This document shows, one piece after another, positions 32,914 through 44,567 of a stretch of DNA of 64,000 bases. The notes under the pieces were generated by a model, which was given only the letters and a program-made list of their open reading frames with translations, searched no databases and was not told where the DNA came from. Numbering within the stretch: position 1 is the first letter of the stretch; the number at the start of each line of letters is the position of its first letter. A program made the translations under genes and the position numbers. This DNA is from Geomonas oryzisoli. GTDB lineage: Bacteria; Desulfobacterota; Desulfuromonadia; Geobacterales; Geobacteraceae. The stretch lies in assembly GCF_018986915.1 (NCBI RefSeq), contig NZ_CP076723.1, positions 4,306,228 to 4,370,227 of the forward strand. Direction: 5' to 3'.

Positions 32914-33880
32914 ATGCGCCTCTGTAATGCACTAATAATTTGAACTTTGGGTTCTTTCGCGTCACTCTGCCCCCTCCCTCAGTAGATATGAACGGCTCCG
33001 ACGTCAAGATGCCCATCCTGCGGCTGATACAATCGGCTTGATACTTGTGCTTCGCTCCTCGCCCCCTTTCCATAACAACGATAGCCATTATCTCTCCTTG
33101 CGTCTTTGGTTTCTTCTCGCCTATTTGGCTGATTATGGCTGCTTTTGATTTACCGATACCGTATTGTTGCACGCATAGGTCAAATAGCGCTGCGTATGTG
33201 TTAATCTCGATTCGTTGAAATTCAATCGGTTTAATTGCCCTCAGCCACGCAATATCCCGCATTACCAGCATGTGATAATCTTTAATTGCCTCGTCATTTT
33301 GGATCTTGTTGAAGACCGCCACCCTTGCAATATTTTTAAACGACGTCTCCCATCCGCTGCGGTTCGTCTTTAGCAGAGATCTGGCCCACTTTTTTTGTCC
33401 TGCCTGATCGTTTTCGAGTATCGCTTTCTTCAGTGTCTCGTAACCGGTATTTTTGGTGAAGCAATTTTCAAATTGACCTGGATCTGCTCGCAGCATCTTC
33501 TTGAGTATCGGCCCAAGGGTGTTTTGACCAAAATTCCACTGAAGCAGTCCAAATGAGGTGGCCTGGTCATCACCATCATCGGCCAGGGTTCCATACTTCG
33601 CCTCTCCCCCTTCGAAATATGTCGAAATTTCTAAAGCTATAATTTGTGCCTGGTCCAGTGGAATCCAACGCTCGGGTGCTGAAATTCTCAAAACGGCTTG
33701 CGGGGCATTGTATCGCGCAGAGGGATCTGCAAGATCATTCCGCCCTACTGGCCCAGGTGTGTCCTTAGGAAGGGCTTTCGAATTAGGCGATGCTGCATCG
33801 TTGTAGCCTAGGGGGCCGGGGGTGAGGGTGGGGCGTTGGAAGGGGTCGCGACGGAGGTGATCTTGACGGGAACCGGCCAT
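32900..33880 (-). CDS. lysozyme-like effector candidate with TPGPxG repeats
   Basis: 326 aa, RBS AGGAGGT. No signal peptide. The N-terminus carries two copies of a short motif: TPGPLGYNDAASP (about 20-32) and TPGPVGRNDLADP (about 41-53). From about 78 a lysozyme-like region follows: EISTYFEGGEAKYGTLADDG (candidate acid Glu90) and QATSFGLLQWNFGQNTLGPI, which resembles the GH46/lysozyme-type fold with a glutamine-rich active-site strand. Together with the two secreted genes behind it this looks like an interbacterial muramidase effector operon. No VgrG, Hcp or PAAR gene is nearby, so the delivery route is unknown. Confidence 0.6.
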   Translation of the reverse strand: MAGSRQDHLRRDPFQRPTLTPGPLGYNDAASPNSKALPKDTPGPVGRNDLADPSARYNAPQAVLRISAPERWIPLDQAQIIALEISTYFEGGEAKYGTLADDGDDQATSFGLLQWNFGQNTLGPILKKMLRADPGQFENCFTKNTGYETLKKAILENDQAGQKKWARSLLKTNRSGWETSFKNIARVAVFNKIQNDEAIKDYHMLVMRDIAWLRAIKPIEFQRIEINTYAALFDLCVQQYGIGKSKAAIISQIGEKKPKTQGEIMAIVVMERGRGAKHKYQADCISRRMGILTSEPFISTEGGGRVTRKNPKFKLLVHYRGAYVRL

Positions 33881-33958
33881 CTTGGAACCTCCTAATGGTG
33901 AGGTCGTGAAGATGGAAATGTACCAGGGGCTAGGTGGGTGTCAAACTTGGCGTGGGAT

Positions 33959-33983
33959 GTCCTCCCTTCGTCAAAGGGGGGGA
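33959..33983. repeat. CCCCCTTTG-family repeat, copy 3
   Basis: CCTCCCTTCGTCAAAGGGGG. Same family as 7811-7844. It lies in the otherwise gene-free stretch 33881-34213. Confidence 0.65.
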
Positions 33984-34072
33984 CGTGAGGGGCGCGGCAA
34001 CGCTTCGGGGACAAGGTTTCGCAGGGGTGGGACACCGCGTTTGTGTTGGCATATGTGAGGGGGGAGGTGGAC

Positions 34073-34092
34073 GGGCGAATGATTATTCGCCC
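34073..34092. repeat. GGGCGAAT hairpin repeat, copy 1
   Basis: GGGCGAATGATTATTCGCCC, an 8-bp stem and 4-nt loop followed by CCTAC. A second copy with one base difference lies at 62083-62102. Confidence 0.8.
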
Positions 34093-34158
34093 CTACACGT
34101 GACATGGAATCACCAGGGGCACGCGCGCTCCTTCTTTCTGCCAGGGACATACAAACGC

Positions 34159-34190
34159 AAAGAGGGCACCCGGAATCGGGTGCCCTCTTT
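34159..34190 (-). terminator. terminator of the nuo operon
   Basis: A 14-bp perfect stem (AAAGAGGGCACCCG / CGGGTGCCCTCTTT) with a 4-nt loop, 24 nt after the nuoN stop. It marks the end of the operon and the right edge of the island. Confidence 0.85.
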
Positions 34191-34213
34191 TTGCTTCTAT
34201 AAACTAGCTCGTC

Positions 34214-35668
34214 TTAGAACTGTACTGCTTTCTGCGCCAACTCGAGGACGGTGCCCGGGACTACGCCGAGAACCAGGGTGGCACCTACGGCTACCAGCAG
34301 ACATACTGCGATGGCCGGGGTGGCACCTGCCCACTCGAAGTCTTCGGTCGGATCTTTCATGTACATGAAGACCATGACGCGCAGGTAGTAGTACAGGGAT
34401 GCCGCGGAGTTCAGTACACCGATAATGGCAAGCCACACGTAACCGGCTTTGATGGCTGCGCTGAAGAGGTAGAACTTCCCGATGAAACCTGCGGTCGGCG
34501 GCATGCCGGCCAGGGAGAACAGGAAGATGCTCAGTACCATTGCCAGAAGCGGCTTCTTGTGACCGAAACCGGCCAGATCCTGCACGTTGCCGTTGATCTC
34601 GCCTTTCTTGGTGATCAGTACGATGACACCGAAGGCGCCGATGTTCATGAAGGCGTAGGAGAGCATGTAGAACAGGATGCCTGCTGCACCTTCGGCGTTC
34701 ACGGCGGCGAAACCCACCAGCGCGTAACCGGCATGGGCGATGGAGGAGTAGGCCAGCATCCTCTTCACGTTGTCCTGGGACAGCGCGATGATGTTACCGA
34801 CGGTCATGGTCAGTACGGCCAGAATCCACAGCAGGTCGCTCCACTCAGCCCTCAGCATCGGGAAGGCGAAGATCATGACGCGGATGAAGGCTGCGAAGCC
34901 TGCTGCTTTCGGACCGGCAGACATGAACGCGGTCATCGGGGTCGGTGCGCCCTGGTAGACGTCCGGGGTCCACATGTGGAACGGTGCGGCGGCAATCTTG
35001 AAGCTGAAGCCGACGGCGATCAGCAGCATGCCCACGATGAAGAGCGGGTTGCTGGCTACGCCGGGGTTGCTCATCACATAGGAGGAGATGGCCATGATCT
35101 TGGTGCTGCCGGTGGCGCCGTAGGTGAGCGCCATGCCGTAGAGCAGGAAGCCGGTGGAGAAGGCACCCAGCAGGAAGTACTTGAGGCCTGCCTCGTTGGA
35201 TGCCAGGTTGTCACGGTTCCACCCGGCCAGGATGTACAGCGGGATGGAGAGAAGCTCGAGGCCGAGGAAGATGACCATCAGGTCGGTCCCGCTCGCCATC
35301 AGCATCATGCCGACGGTGGCGAAAAGAACCATCGGGTAGAGCTCGCCCTGGTTGCAATCCTCCTGGACCATGTAGCGATCCGCTATCAAGATGGCAAGGC
35401 CCGCGGAAATGATGAAGATGATCTTGAAGAAGATTGCGTAGTTGTCCTGCACTACCGATCCGTTGAACGCTGATACCGACGGCCCCCAGCCGCCCACGGC
35501 GCTCGCCGCGGTCACTGCAAGGCCGATGATGCTCAGGTAACCGAGGTAGGCCTTGTTCTTGCCCGGCACGAAGACGTTGACGAGCAGCAGCACCATGGCG
35601 ATGCATGAGAGTAGGATCTCAGGCATGATCACTGCCAGGTTTATGGCCGGCATAGCAATTGTTTCCAT
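34214..35668 (-). CDS. nuoN: NADH-quinone oxidoreductase subunit N
   Basis: 484 aa, about 14 transmembrane helices, one of three antiporter-like proton-pumping subunits of complex I. Family motifs include LLSIPLYILAGWNRDN (with the conserved Glu in the preceding LGLELLS), FKIAAAPFHMWTPDVYQGAPTP (conserved Lys), and AYSSIAHAGYALVG. GGAGG precedes the ATG. Last gene of the operon, 31 nt behind nuoM. Confidence 0.96.
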   Translation of the reverse strand: METIAMPAINLAVIMPEILLSCIAMVLLLVNVFVPGKNKAYLGYLSIIGLAVTAASAVGGWGPSVSAFNGSVVQDNYAIFFKIIFIISAGLAILIADRYMVQEDCNQGELYPMVLFATVGMMLMASGTDLMVIFLGLELLSIPLYILAGWNRDNLASNEAGLKYFLLGAFSTGFLLYGMALTYGATGSTKIMAISSYVMSNPGVASNPLFIVGMLLIAVGFSFKIAAAPFHMWTPDVYQGAPTPMTAFMSAGPKAAGFAAFIRVMIFAFPMLRAEWSDLLWILAVLTMTVGNIIALSQDNVKRMLAYSSIAHAGYALVGFAAVNAEGAAGILFYMLSYAFMNIGAFGVIVLITKKGEINGNVQDLAGFGHKKPLLAMVLSIFLFSLAGMPPTAGFIGKFYLFSAAIKAGYVWLAIIGVLNSAASLYYYLRVMVFMYMKDPTEDFEWAGATPAIAVCLLVAVGATLVLGVVPGTVLELAQKAVQF

Positions 35669-35699
35669 CTATAATCCTCCGTCAGTAGTTCTAAGCGGT

Positions 35700-37379
<1,680 letters not shown>

Positions 37380-37429
37380 TTACTCTGCTCCTTTTACTTA
37401 CAGGTCAAAATTATCTCAAGTCTCGAATC

Positions 37430-39433
<2,004 letters not shown>

Positions 39434-39480
39434 CCCTGACTCCTTTTTATCTGAAAAATCAGTTCTAAAAATCTGAATGC

Positions 39481-39585
39481 CGTTCAACGTTCAACGTTCA
39501 ACGTTCTAGGTTTAAACCCGACTCAAACCCAACTCCTTGCGTCCCCGCGCTTGCGCTCTTAACGTTGAACGTCGAACGTTGAACG
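39481..39585. repeat. CGTTCAA heptamer hairpin between nuoK and nuoL
   Basis: Left arm 39481-39506 repeats CGTTCAA three times and ends CGTTC; right arm 39560-39585 is its reverse complement at 24 of 26 positions. Loop about 53 nt. The same left arm occurs at 44457-44482. Confidence 0.9.
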
Positions 39586-39598
39586 GGTTCACCGGGTG

Positions 39599-39901
39599 TT
39601 AGAGCTTGAGCAGGTTGACGTCCTCGACGTCGATGGACTCGCGGTTCTTGAAGAAGGCGATCATCAGCGCGAGACCTACGGCTGCCTCTGCGGCGGCCAC
39701 GGTCATGACGAAGAAGACGAAGACCTGTCCGTCGATGTTGCCCAGGTGCCTGGAGAAGGCGATGAAGGTCAGGTTCACCGCGTTCAGCATCATCTCGATG
39801 CACATGAAGATGACGATGGCGTTTCTCTTGGTCAGGACGCCGATGGTCCCGATGGCGAAGAGTATGGCCGAAACTATCAGGTAATTTTCGATCGCTAGCA
39901 T
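39599..39901 (-). CDS. nuoK: NADH-quinone oxidoreductase subunit K
   Basis: 100 aa, three transmembrane helices, standard length. Carries the two conserved membrane glutamates of NuoK, in [18 protein letters not shown] and in [18 protein letters not shown]. Forms part of the proton channel near the quinone site. Behind nuoJ by 19 nt. Confidence 0.97.
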   Translation of the reverse strand: MLAIENYLIVSAILFAIGTIGVLTKRNAIVIFMCIEMMLNAVNLTFIAFSRHLGNIDGQVFVFFVMTVAAAEAAVGLALMIAFFKNRESIDVEDVNLLKL

Positions 39902-39920
39902 GTCTGTTCCCCTCGTAGCG

Positions 39921-40424
39921 TTAAATTTTCTTTTTGGCCAGGATGACGGCGCCGACGATCGCGGCTAAGAGCAGCACCGAGGTGACTTCGAACGGCAGCA
40001 GGAAGTCGGTGAAGAGCGCCTTGCCGATCAGCTCGACGTGGCCGACACTCACGATCTGCTCCTTGGTCATCTCACCCACCTTGCCGGTCATGGAACCTTT
40101 CATCAGGAACCAGATGGTCTGGAAGAGAACGAACAGGCCGATGGCGCTTCCGGCGATCACCGCGTGGGTGCCGCGCTTGACGGTCTCAACCCTCACGTTC
40201 AGCAGCATGATCACGAAGATGATCAAGACCATGATGGCGCCGGCGTACACGATCACCTGGGTGGCCGCCATGAAGGGGGCGTCCAGCATGACGTAGAAGG
40301 TCGCCAGGCAGAAGAAGGTCATCACCAGCGACAGCGCGCTGTTGATCGGGTTTTTGCAGGTGACCACGAGTATGCTGGAAATAACGGCCACCGCAGCCAC
40401 GACGAGAAAGAAGATCGATTCCAT
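39921..40424 (-). CDS. nuoJ: NADH-quinone oxidoreductase subunit J
   Basis: 167 aa, five transmembrane helices. [47 protein letters not shown] is cited by its landmarks: [14 protein letters not shown], and [12 protein letters not shown], which are diagnostic for NuoJ. Standard length. Follows nuoI by 10 nt, so likely translationally linked. Confidence 0.97.
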   Translation of the reverse strand: MESIFFLVVAAVAVISSILVVTCKNPINSALSLVMTFFCLATFYVMLDAPFMAATQVIVYAGAIMVLIIFVIMLLNVRVETVKRGTHAVIAGSAIGLFVLFQTIWFLMKGSMTGKVGEMTKEQIVSVGHVELIGKALFTDFLLPFEVTSVLLLAAIVGAVILAKKKI

Positions 40425-40434
40425 TGCTGCTCCT

Positions 40435-40833
40435 TTATTTCTTTTCTAAGAGTCTGTCTTTGGTGTAGGTGAAGTCGGCGCGCGTGTAGTTGGCGAGTTC
40501 GAACTGTTCGGTCATCCGAATCGCGTCAACCGGGCACGCTTCCACACAGTAGCCGCAGAAGATGCAGCGCAGCATGTCGATTTCGTATTTCGCAGCGTAC
40601 TTGTCGTGGTTGGCGTCCTCGCCGGCCTCGACGGTGATGCACTTGGCCGGGCAGACGGTGGGGCAGAGGTAGCACGCAACGCACTTCGCCTTGTCGTGGG
40701 ACACGTTGAGCGCGTGCAGTCCGCGGAAGCCTGGCTTTACGTCAGGACGCTCGGTCGGGTACTGCAGGGTGACCGGCTTCTTGAACATATGTGAAATGGT
40801 GATCTGAAGACCTTTGATGAGCGGCATTATCAT
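40435..40833 (-). CDS. nuoI: NADH-quinone oxidoreductase subunit I
   Basis: 132 aa from ATG at 40833 (an in-frame GTG three codons earlier is also possible). Peripheral-arm ferredoxin subunit with two [4Fe-4S] motifs: CVACYLCPTVCPAKC and CIFCGYCVEACPVDAI, which carry clusters N6a and N6b. Shorter than many NuoI proteins (about 160-180 aa) because the C-terminal extension is reduced; all eight cysteines are present. Confidence 0.95.
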   Translation of the reverse strand: MIMPLIKGLQITISHMFKKPVTLQYPTERPDVKPGFRGLHALNVSHDKAKCVACYLCPTVCPAKCITVEAGEDANHDKYAAKYEIDMLRCIFCGYCVEACPVDAIRMTEQFELANYTRADFTYTKDRLLEKK

Positions 40834-40875
40834 TTGCGGCACCTCGCCTAGAAGTTGTGTAGCTTGACTCTTTCT

Positions 40876-41925
40876 CTACTTGCTGATGAACATGACCCAC
40901 AGGCCGGTCGCCATCACGTTGACCAGGGTGAGCGGCAGGAACACCTTCCAGCCCAGACGCATGAGCTGGTCGTAGCGGTAACGCGGGTAGGTGGCCCTGA
41001 CCCACATGCAGACGAAGATCAGGAAGTACACCTTGGCAATGAACCAGAACCAGCCGGGGAGGAACGCCGGGCCGTGCCAGCCGCCCAGGAACAGGGTGGT
41101 GGTGACGGCGCAGACGGTGATCATGTTGGCGTATTCTGCCATGAAGAACATCGCGTACTTCATGGAGGAGTATTCGGTGCAGAAGCCGGAGACCAGCTCC
41201 GTCTCGGCCTCGGGAAGGTCGAACGGGGTCCTGTTGATCTCGGCCAGCGAGCAGATGAAGAAGATCACGAAGGCCAGCGGCTGCTTGAAGGCGTACCATG
41301 CGCCGCCTGCCTGATCGGCTACGATCTTGTGCAGGGAGAGGCTCTCGGAGAGCATGAACACCGAGATGATGGCAAGGCCTGCGGCGAGCTCGTAGGAGAT
41401 CATCTGCGCCGCGGAGCGAAGGCCGCCCAGGAGCGAGTACTTGGAGTTGGAGGCCCAGCCGGCGAGCACGATGCCGTAGACGCCCAGGGATGCCATGGCC
41501 AGGATGTAGAGGACGCCGACGTTGACGTCGAAGACCTGCTTGCCGGCCTGGTCGTAGTAGGCAGCGATCTGCAGCGGTACGGTGTAGCCGCCGATGGTCA
41601 CGCTGTCACCGAAGGGGATGACCGCGAAAGAGATGAACGCCGGGATCAGGGCGACGAGGGGAGCGATCAGGAAGGCGAACTTGCTCGCCTGCGACGGAAT
41701 GATCTCCTCTTTGAAGAACAGCTTGACGCCGTCCGCGATCGGCTGCAAAAGGCCGTGCCAGCCGGTCCTCATGGGACCCAGACGCACCTGCATGTGCCCG
41801 ATGATCTTGCGCTCCGCGTAGGTGGCGTAGGCCACGGTAAGGAGCACGAAGACAAAGGCTACGAGCACTTTGGCAACCATGGCTATGTAGTACGCGACCG
41901 GCAGTCCTAAGATTAGCGTATCCAT
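40876..41925 (-). CDS. nuoH: NADH-quinone oxidoreductase subunit H
   Basis: 349 aa, eight transmembrane helices, forms much of the quinone chamber. Diagnostic segments: AYATYAERKIIGHMQVRLGPMRTG near the start, cited as ERKIIGHMQVRLGP; EINRTPFDLPEAETELVSGF with acidic residues that line the quinone path; and WVRATYPRYRYDQLMRLGWK near the end. Standard length. Confidence 0.97.
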   Translation of the reverse strand: MDTLILGLPVAYYIAMVAKVLVAFVFVLLTVAYATYAERKIIGHMQVRLGPMRTGWHGLLQPIADGVKLFFKEEIIPSQASKFAFLIAPLVALIPAFISFAVIPFGDSVTIGGYTVPLQIAAYYDQAGKQVFDVNVGVLYILAMASLGVYGIVLAGWASNSKYSLLGGLRSAAQMISYELAAGLAIISVFMLSESLSLHKIVADQAGGAWYAFKQPLAFVIFFICSLAEINRTPFDLPEAETELVSGFCTEYSSMKYAMFFMAEYANMITVCAVTTTLFLGGWHGPAFLPGWFWFIAKVYFLIFVCMWVRATYPRYRYDQLMRLGWKVFLPLTLVNVMATGLWVMFISK

Positions 41926-41966
41926 CTGATAGTCTTCCCCTCTTGTATAGATTTTCTAGCTGTTGG

Positions 41967-44432
41967 CTACTTCTTCGCGACGGAGACGTAGGTGACTTCC
42001 GCACCGTCGGTGATGGTGTTGACGCTCCCCTCACCGAAGTGATACGGGGAGAAGACCACGCCCTGCGGGACGCGCTTGCCGACCTTGGCGACAACCTGCA
42101 CCGCGCCGGTGCCGGAGGTCACGGTGACCTGGTCCCCTTCTTCGACCTTCAGGGCCGCCGCGTCGGCGACGTTCAGTTCGGCGTAGGCATCCGGGCAGAC
42201 GTACATGGGGCCTTCGCCGAAGCGGCTCATGGTGCCGCAGTGGTACAGCGCGCTGCCGGTAACGAGGGCCAGCTTGCCGGCTGCCGGTGCCGCAGCCTTC
42301 GCCGCCGCCGGGACCAGCTTGGCGGCGAGCGCCACCGGGTAGACCGCACCTTCGTCTTTCAGGCCGGCCTGGGTGAGGCCCTTGTAGGCCGGGACCGATG
42401 CGGCGATCTCGGTGAAGACCTCGCCCTGGTTGTTGTAGCGTGCGCCGCCCAGAGCCTGGGAGATCGCGTTCAGGATCTCGAAGTCGCTCTTGGCGAGGCC
42501 GATGGCGGGGATCGCCTTCCTCACGTTCTGGACCCTGCGGCCCAGCGAGGTGAAGGTGCCGCTCTTCTCGGCGAAGGAGCAGGCCGGGAGGACGACGTCG
42601 GCCAGAGCCGCGGTCTCGGTCAGGAAGAGATCGGAGACCACCATGAACTCGACGTTCTCGAGGGCCTTCTCGACCTTCGCGCGGTTCGGGTAGGAAACCA
42701 CCGGGTTCTCGCCGGCGACGAACAGGGTCTTCACGTTGCCGTTCGCGCAGCCGTCGATGATGGCGGCGGCGTTCAGGCCGGTCCCTTTCGGGTAGATGCC
42801 CATGTCGACCGCACCCTGGCTGTTGTTCTTCTCGCCCATGATGAGGAGGCCCGCGCCTTCCTTGCCGACCTGGCCGGTGAGGATGGCGAGGTTCGCTGCC
42901 GCGTTGGCGAGCGCCGCATTGTGGCCGGGGTAGCCCTGGCCGATGGGGAGGATGATGAGGGCCTTCTCCGCGGAGGCGAACTCCTTGGCGATGGCTGCGA
43001 TCTCCTCGGCGGAGACACCTGCCTTCTCGGCGGTTGCGTCGGCGACGGCGGCTTTCAGCGCGTCGAGGCCGGCCACGCCTTCTACTGCGAGGCCCTGGTC
43101 GATGACCGACTTGCAGAGGGCGTTGAAGAGGGCGACCTCGTTACCCGGCGCGTGGACGGTGGTCTTCGCGCCCGGCAGGCGGGTCAGCTTCCCTTTCTTG
43201 TCGGAGACGATCCTGAGTGCGATCCCTTTCCTCTTCACGCCGAGGTTGATCTCGAAGCCGATGACCGGGTGGGTCTCGTAGGCGTCGCTCTTGACCACGA
43301 GGAGGAGGTTGGATTTCTGCACGTCGGCGATCTCGGCCGGGGAGGCTGCCACGCCGAAGGAGGCGACGGCGCCCTTGGTCAGCGCCTCGTGGGCGTAACC
43401 GGCGGAGTGGTCGATGTTGTCGGTGCCGACGGTGCCGCGGAAGAGCTTACCGAACAGGAAGAGCTCCTCGTTGGTCAGGCGCGGGGTGGCAAGCGCTGCG
43501 ACCGAAGCCGGATCGCTCTTGCCTGCTGCGAGCCTGGAGGTCACTTCGGCGAGTGCCTCTTCCCAGGTGGCTTCCTGGAGCTTGCCGTTCTTGCGGATGA
43601 GCGGCGCGGTGAGGCGCTTGTCGGAGTTGACGAACTGGTAACCGAAGCGGCCGCGGGTGCAGAGCTGGCCGTTATGGAAGCCCTGGTTCTCGTCGTAGAT
43701 GGTGGTGAGCACCTTGCCGTCCTTGGTGCCCAGGGTCAGCTGGCAGCCGGTGCCGCAGTAGGAGCATACGCTCTTGGTCTTCTGCAGCGCCCACCAGCGG
43801 GCCTTGAACTTGAACGGGCGGGAGTTGAGGGCGCCGACCGGGCAGACCGAGACGCAGGAACCGCAGAACTCGCAGTTGAGCGGCCCGTCGAACTCGGTAC
43901 CCATCTTCGCCTCGATACCGCGGTTGATGAAGGTGTAGGCACCGTAGGACACGATCTCGTCGCAGATCCTCGCGCACTTGCCGCAGTGGATGCAGCGGTT
44001 CATGTCGCGCTCGATGAGCGGGTTCTCGTAGTCGATCTCGTGGTTGAACTTCTCGTCCACGAAACGGTTCATGTTCACCTTGTACTCGTAGGTGAGGTTC
44101 TGCAGGTCGCAGTCGCCGGCGGCATCGCAGACCGGGCAGTCGATCGGGTGCTTGAGGAGCAGAAGCTCCAGCACCAGTTTCCTGGCCTTGACGATCTCGT
44201 CGGTGGTGGTCTGCACGATCATACCCTCGGTGACCGGGGTGGTGCAGGCCGGGATGAGGCGGCCTTTCATCTGCTCGACCTCGACCAGGCACATGCGGCA
44301 GCCGCCGAACGGGTGCAGCTTCTTGTCGTGACAAAGGATCGGTATCTTGATGCCACAAGCCTTGGCGGCGTCGTAAATGGTGGCGTCTTTCTCTACCGCA
44401 ACCTGTTTTCCGTTTATCGTAAGATTTACCAT
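41967..44432 (-). CDS. nuoG: NADH-quinone oxidoreductase subunit G (molybdopterin-oxidoreductase type)
   Basis: 821 aa from ATG at 44432 (MVNLTINGK; AGAGGT upstream); the ATG six codons earlier is possible. Order of sites: [2Fe-2S] N1b in GGCRMCLVEVEQ, the His/Cys cluster N5 in HPIDCPVCDAAGDC, two [4Fe-4S] sites in CIHCGKCARICDE and CEFCGSCVSVCPVGA, then N7 in CSYCGTGCQLTLG at the start of the catalytically silent molybdopterin-type domain. Passes electrons from NuoF/E to NuoI. The CGTTCAA hairpin separates it from nuoF. Confidence 0.95.
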   Translation of the reverse strand: MVNLTINGKQVAVEKDATIYDAAKACGIKIPILCHDKKLHPFGGCRMCLVEVEQMKGRLIPACTTPVTEGMIVQTTTDEIVKARKLVLELLLLKHPIDCPVCDAAGDCDLQNLTYEYKVNMNRFVDEKFNHEIDYENPLIERDMNRCIHCGKCARICDEIVSYGAYTFINRGIEAKMGTEFDGPLNCEFCGSCVSVCPVGALNSRPFKFKARWWALQKTKSVCSYCGTGCQLTLGTKDGKVLTTIYDENQGFHNGQLCTRGRFGYQFVNSDKRLTAPLIRKNGKLQEATWEEALAEVTSRLAAGKSDPASVAALATPRLTNEELFLFGKLFRGTVGTDNIDHSAGYAHEALTKGAVASFGVAASPAEIADVQKSNLLLVVKSDAYETHPVIGFEINLGVKRKGIALRIVSDKKGKLTRLPGAKTTVHAPGNEVALFNALCKSVIDQGLAVEGVAGLDALKAAVADATAEKAGVSAEEIAAIAKEFASAEKALIILPIGQGYPGHNAALANAAANLAILTGQVGKEGAGLLIMGEKNNSQGAVDMGIYPKGTGLNAAAIIDGCANGNVKTLFVAGENPVVSYPNRAKVEKALENVEFMVVSDLFLTETAALADVVLPACSFAEKSGTFTSLGRRVQNVRKAIPAIGLAKSDFEILNAISQALGGARYNNQGEVFTEIAASVPAYKGLTQAGLKDEGAVYPVALAAKLVPAAAKAAAPAAGKLALVTGSALYHCGTMSRFGEGPMYVCPDAYAELNVADAAALKVEEGDQVTVTSGTGAVQVVAKVGKRVPQGVVFSPYHFGEGSVNTITDGAEVTYVSVAKK

Positions 44433-44456
44433 CTCGACCTCTGTCTCCATAGAATC

Positions 44457-44564
44457 CGTTCAACGTTCAACGTTCAACGTTCCCCTTCAAGTTTCGGGTG
44501 CTAGCTACTTGCAGTCATGCGTCCAGCGGTGACGGTTTTAACGTCGAACCTTGAACGTTGAACC
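44457..44564. repeat. CGTTCAA heptamer hairpin between nuoF and nuoG
   Basis: Left arm 44457-44482 is identical to 39481-39506 (three CGTTCAA units then CGTTC); right arm 44539-44564 pairs at 22 of 26. Loop about 56 nt. Confidence 0.9.
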
Positions 44565-44567
44565 GCT

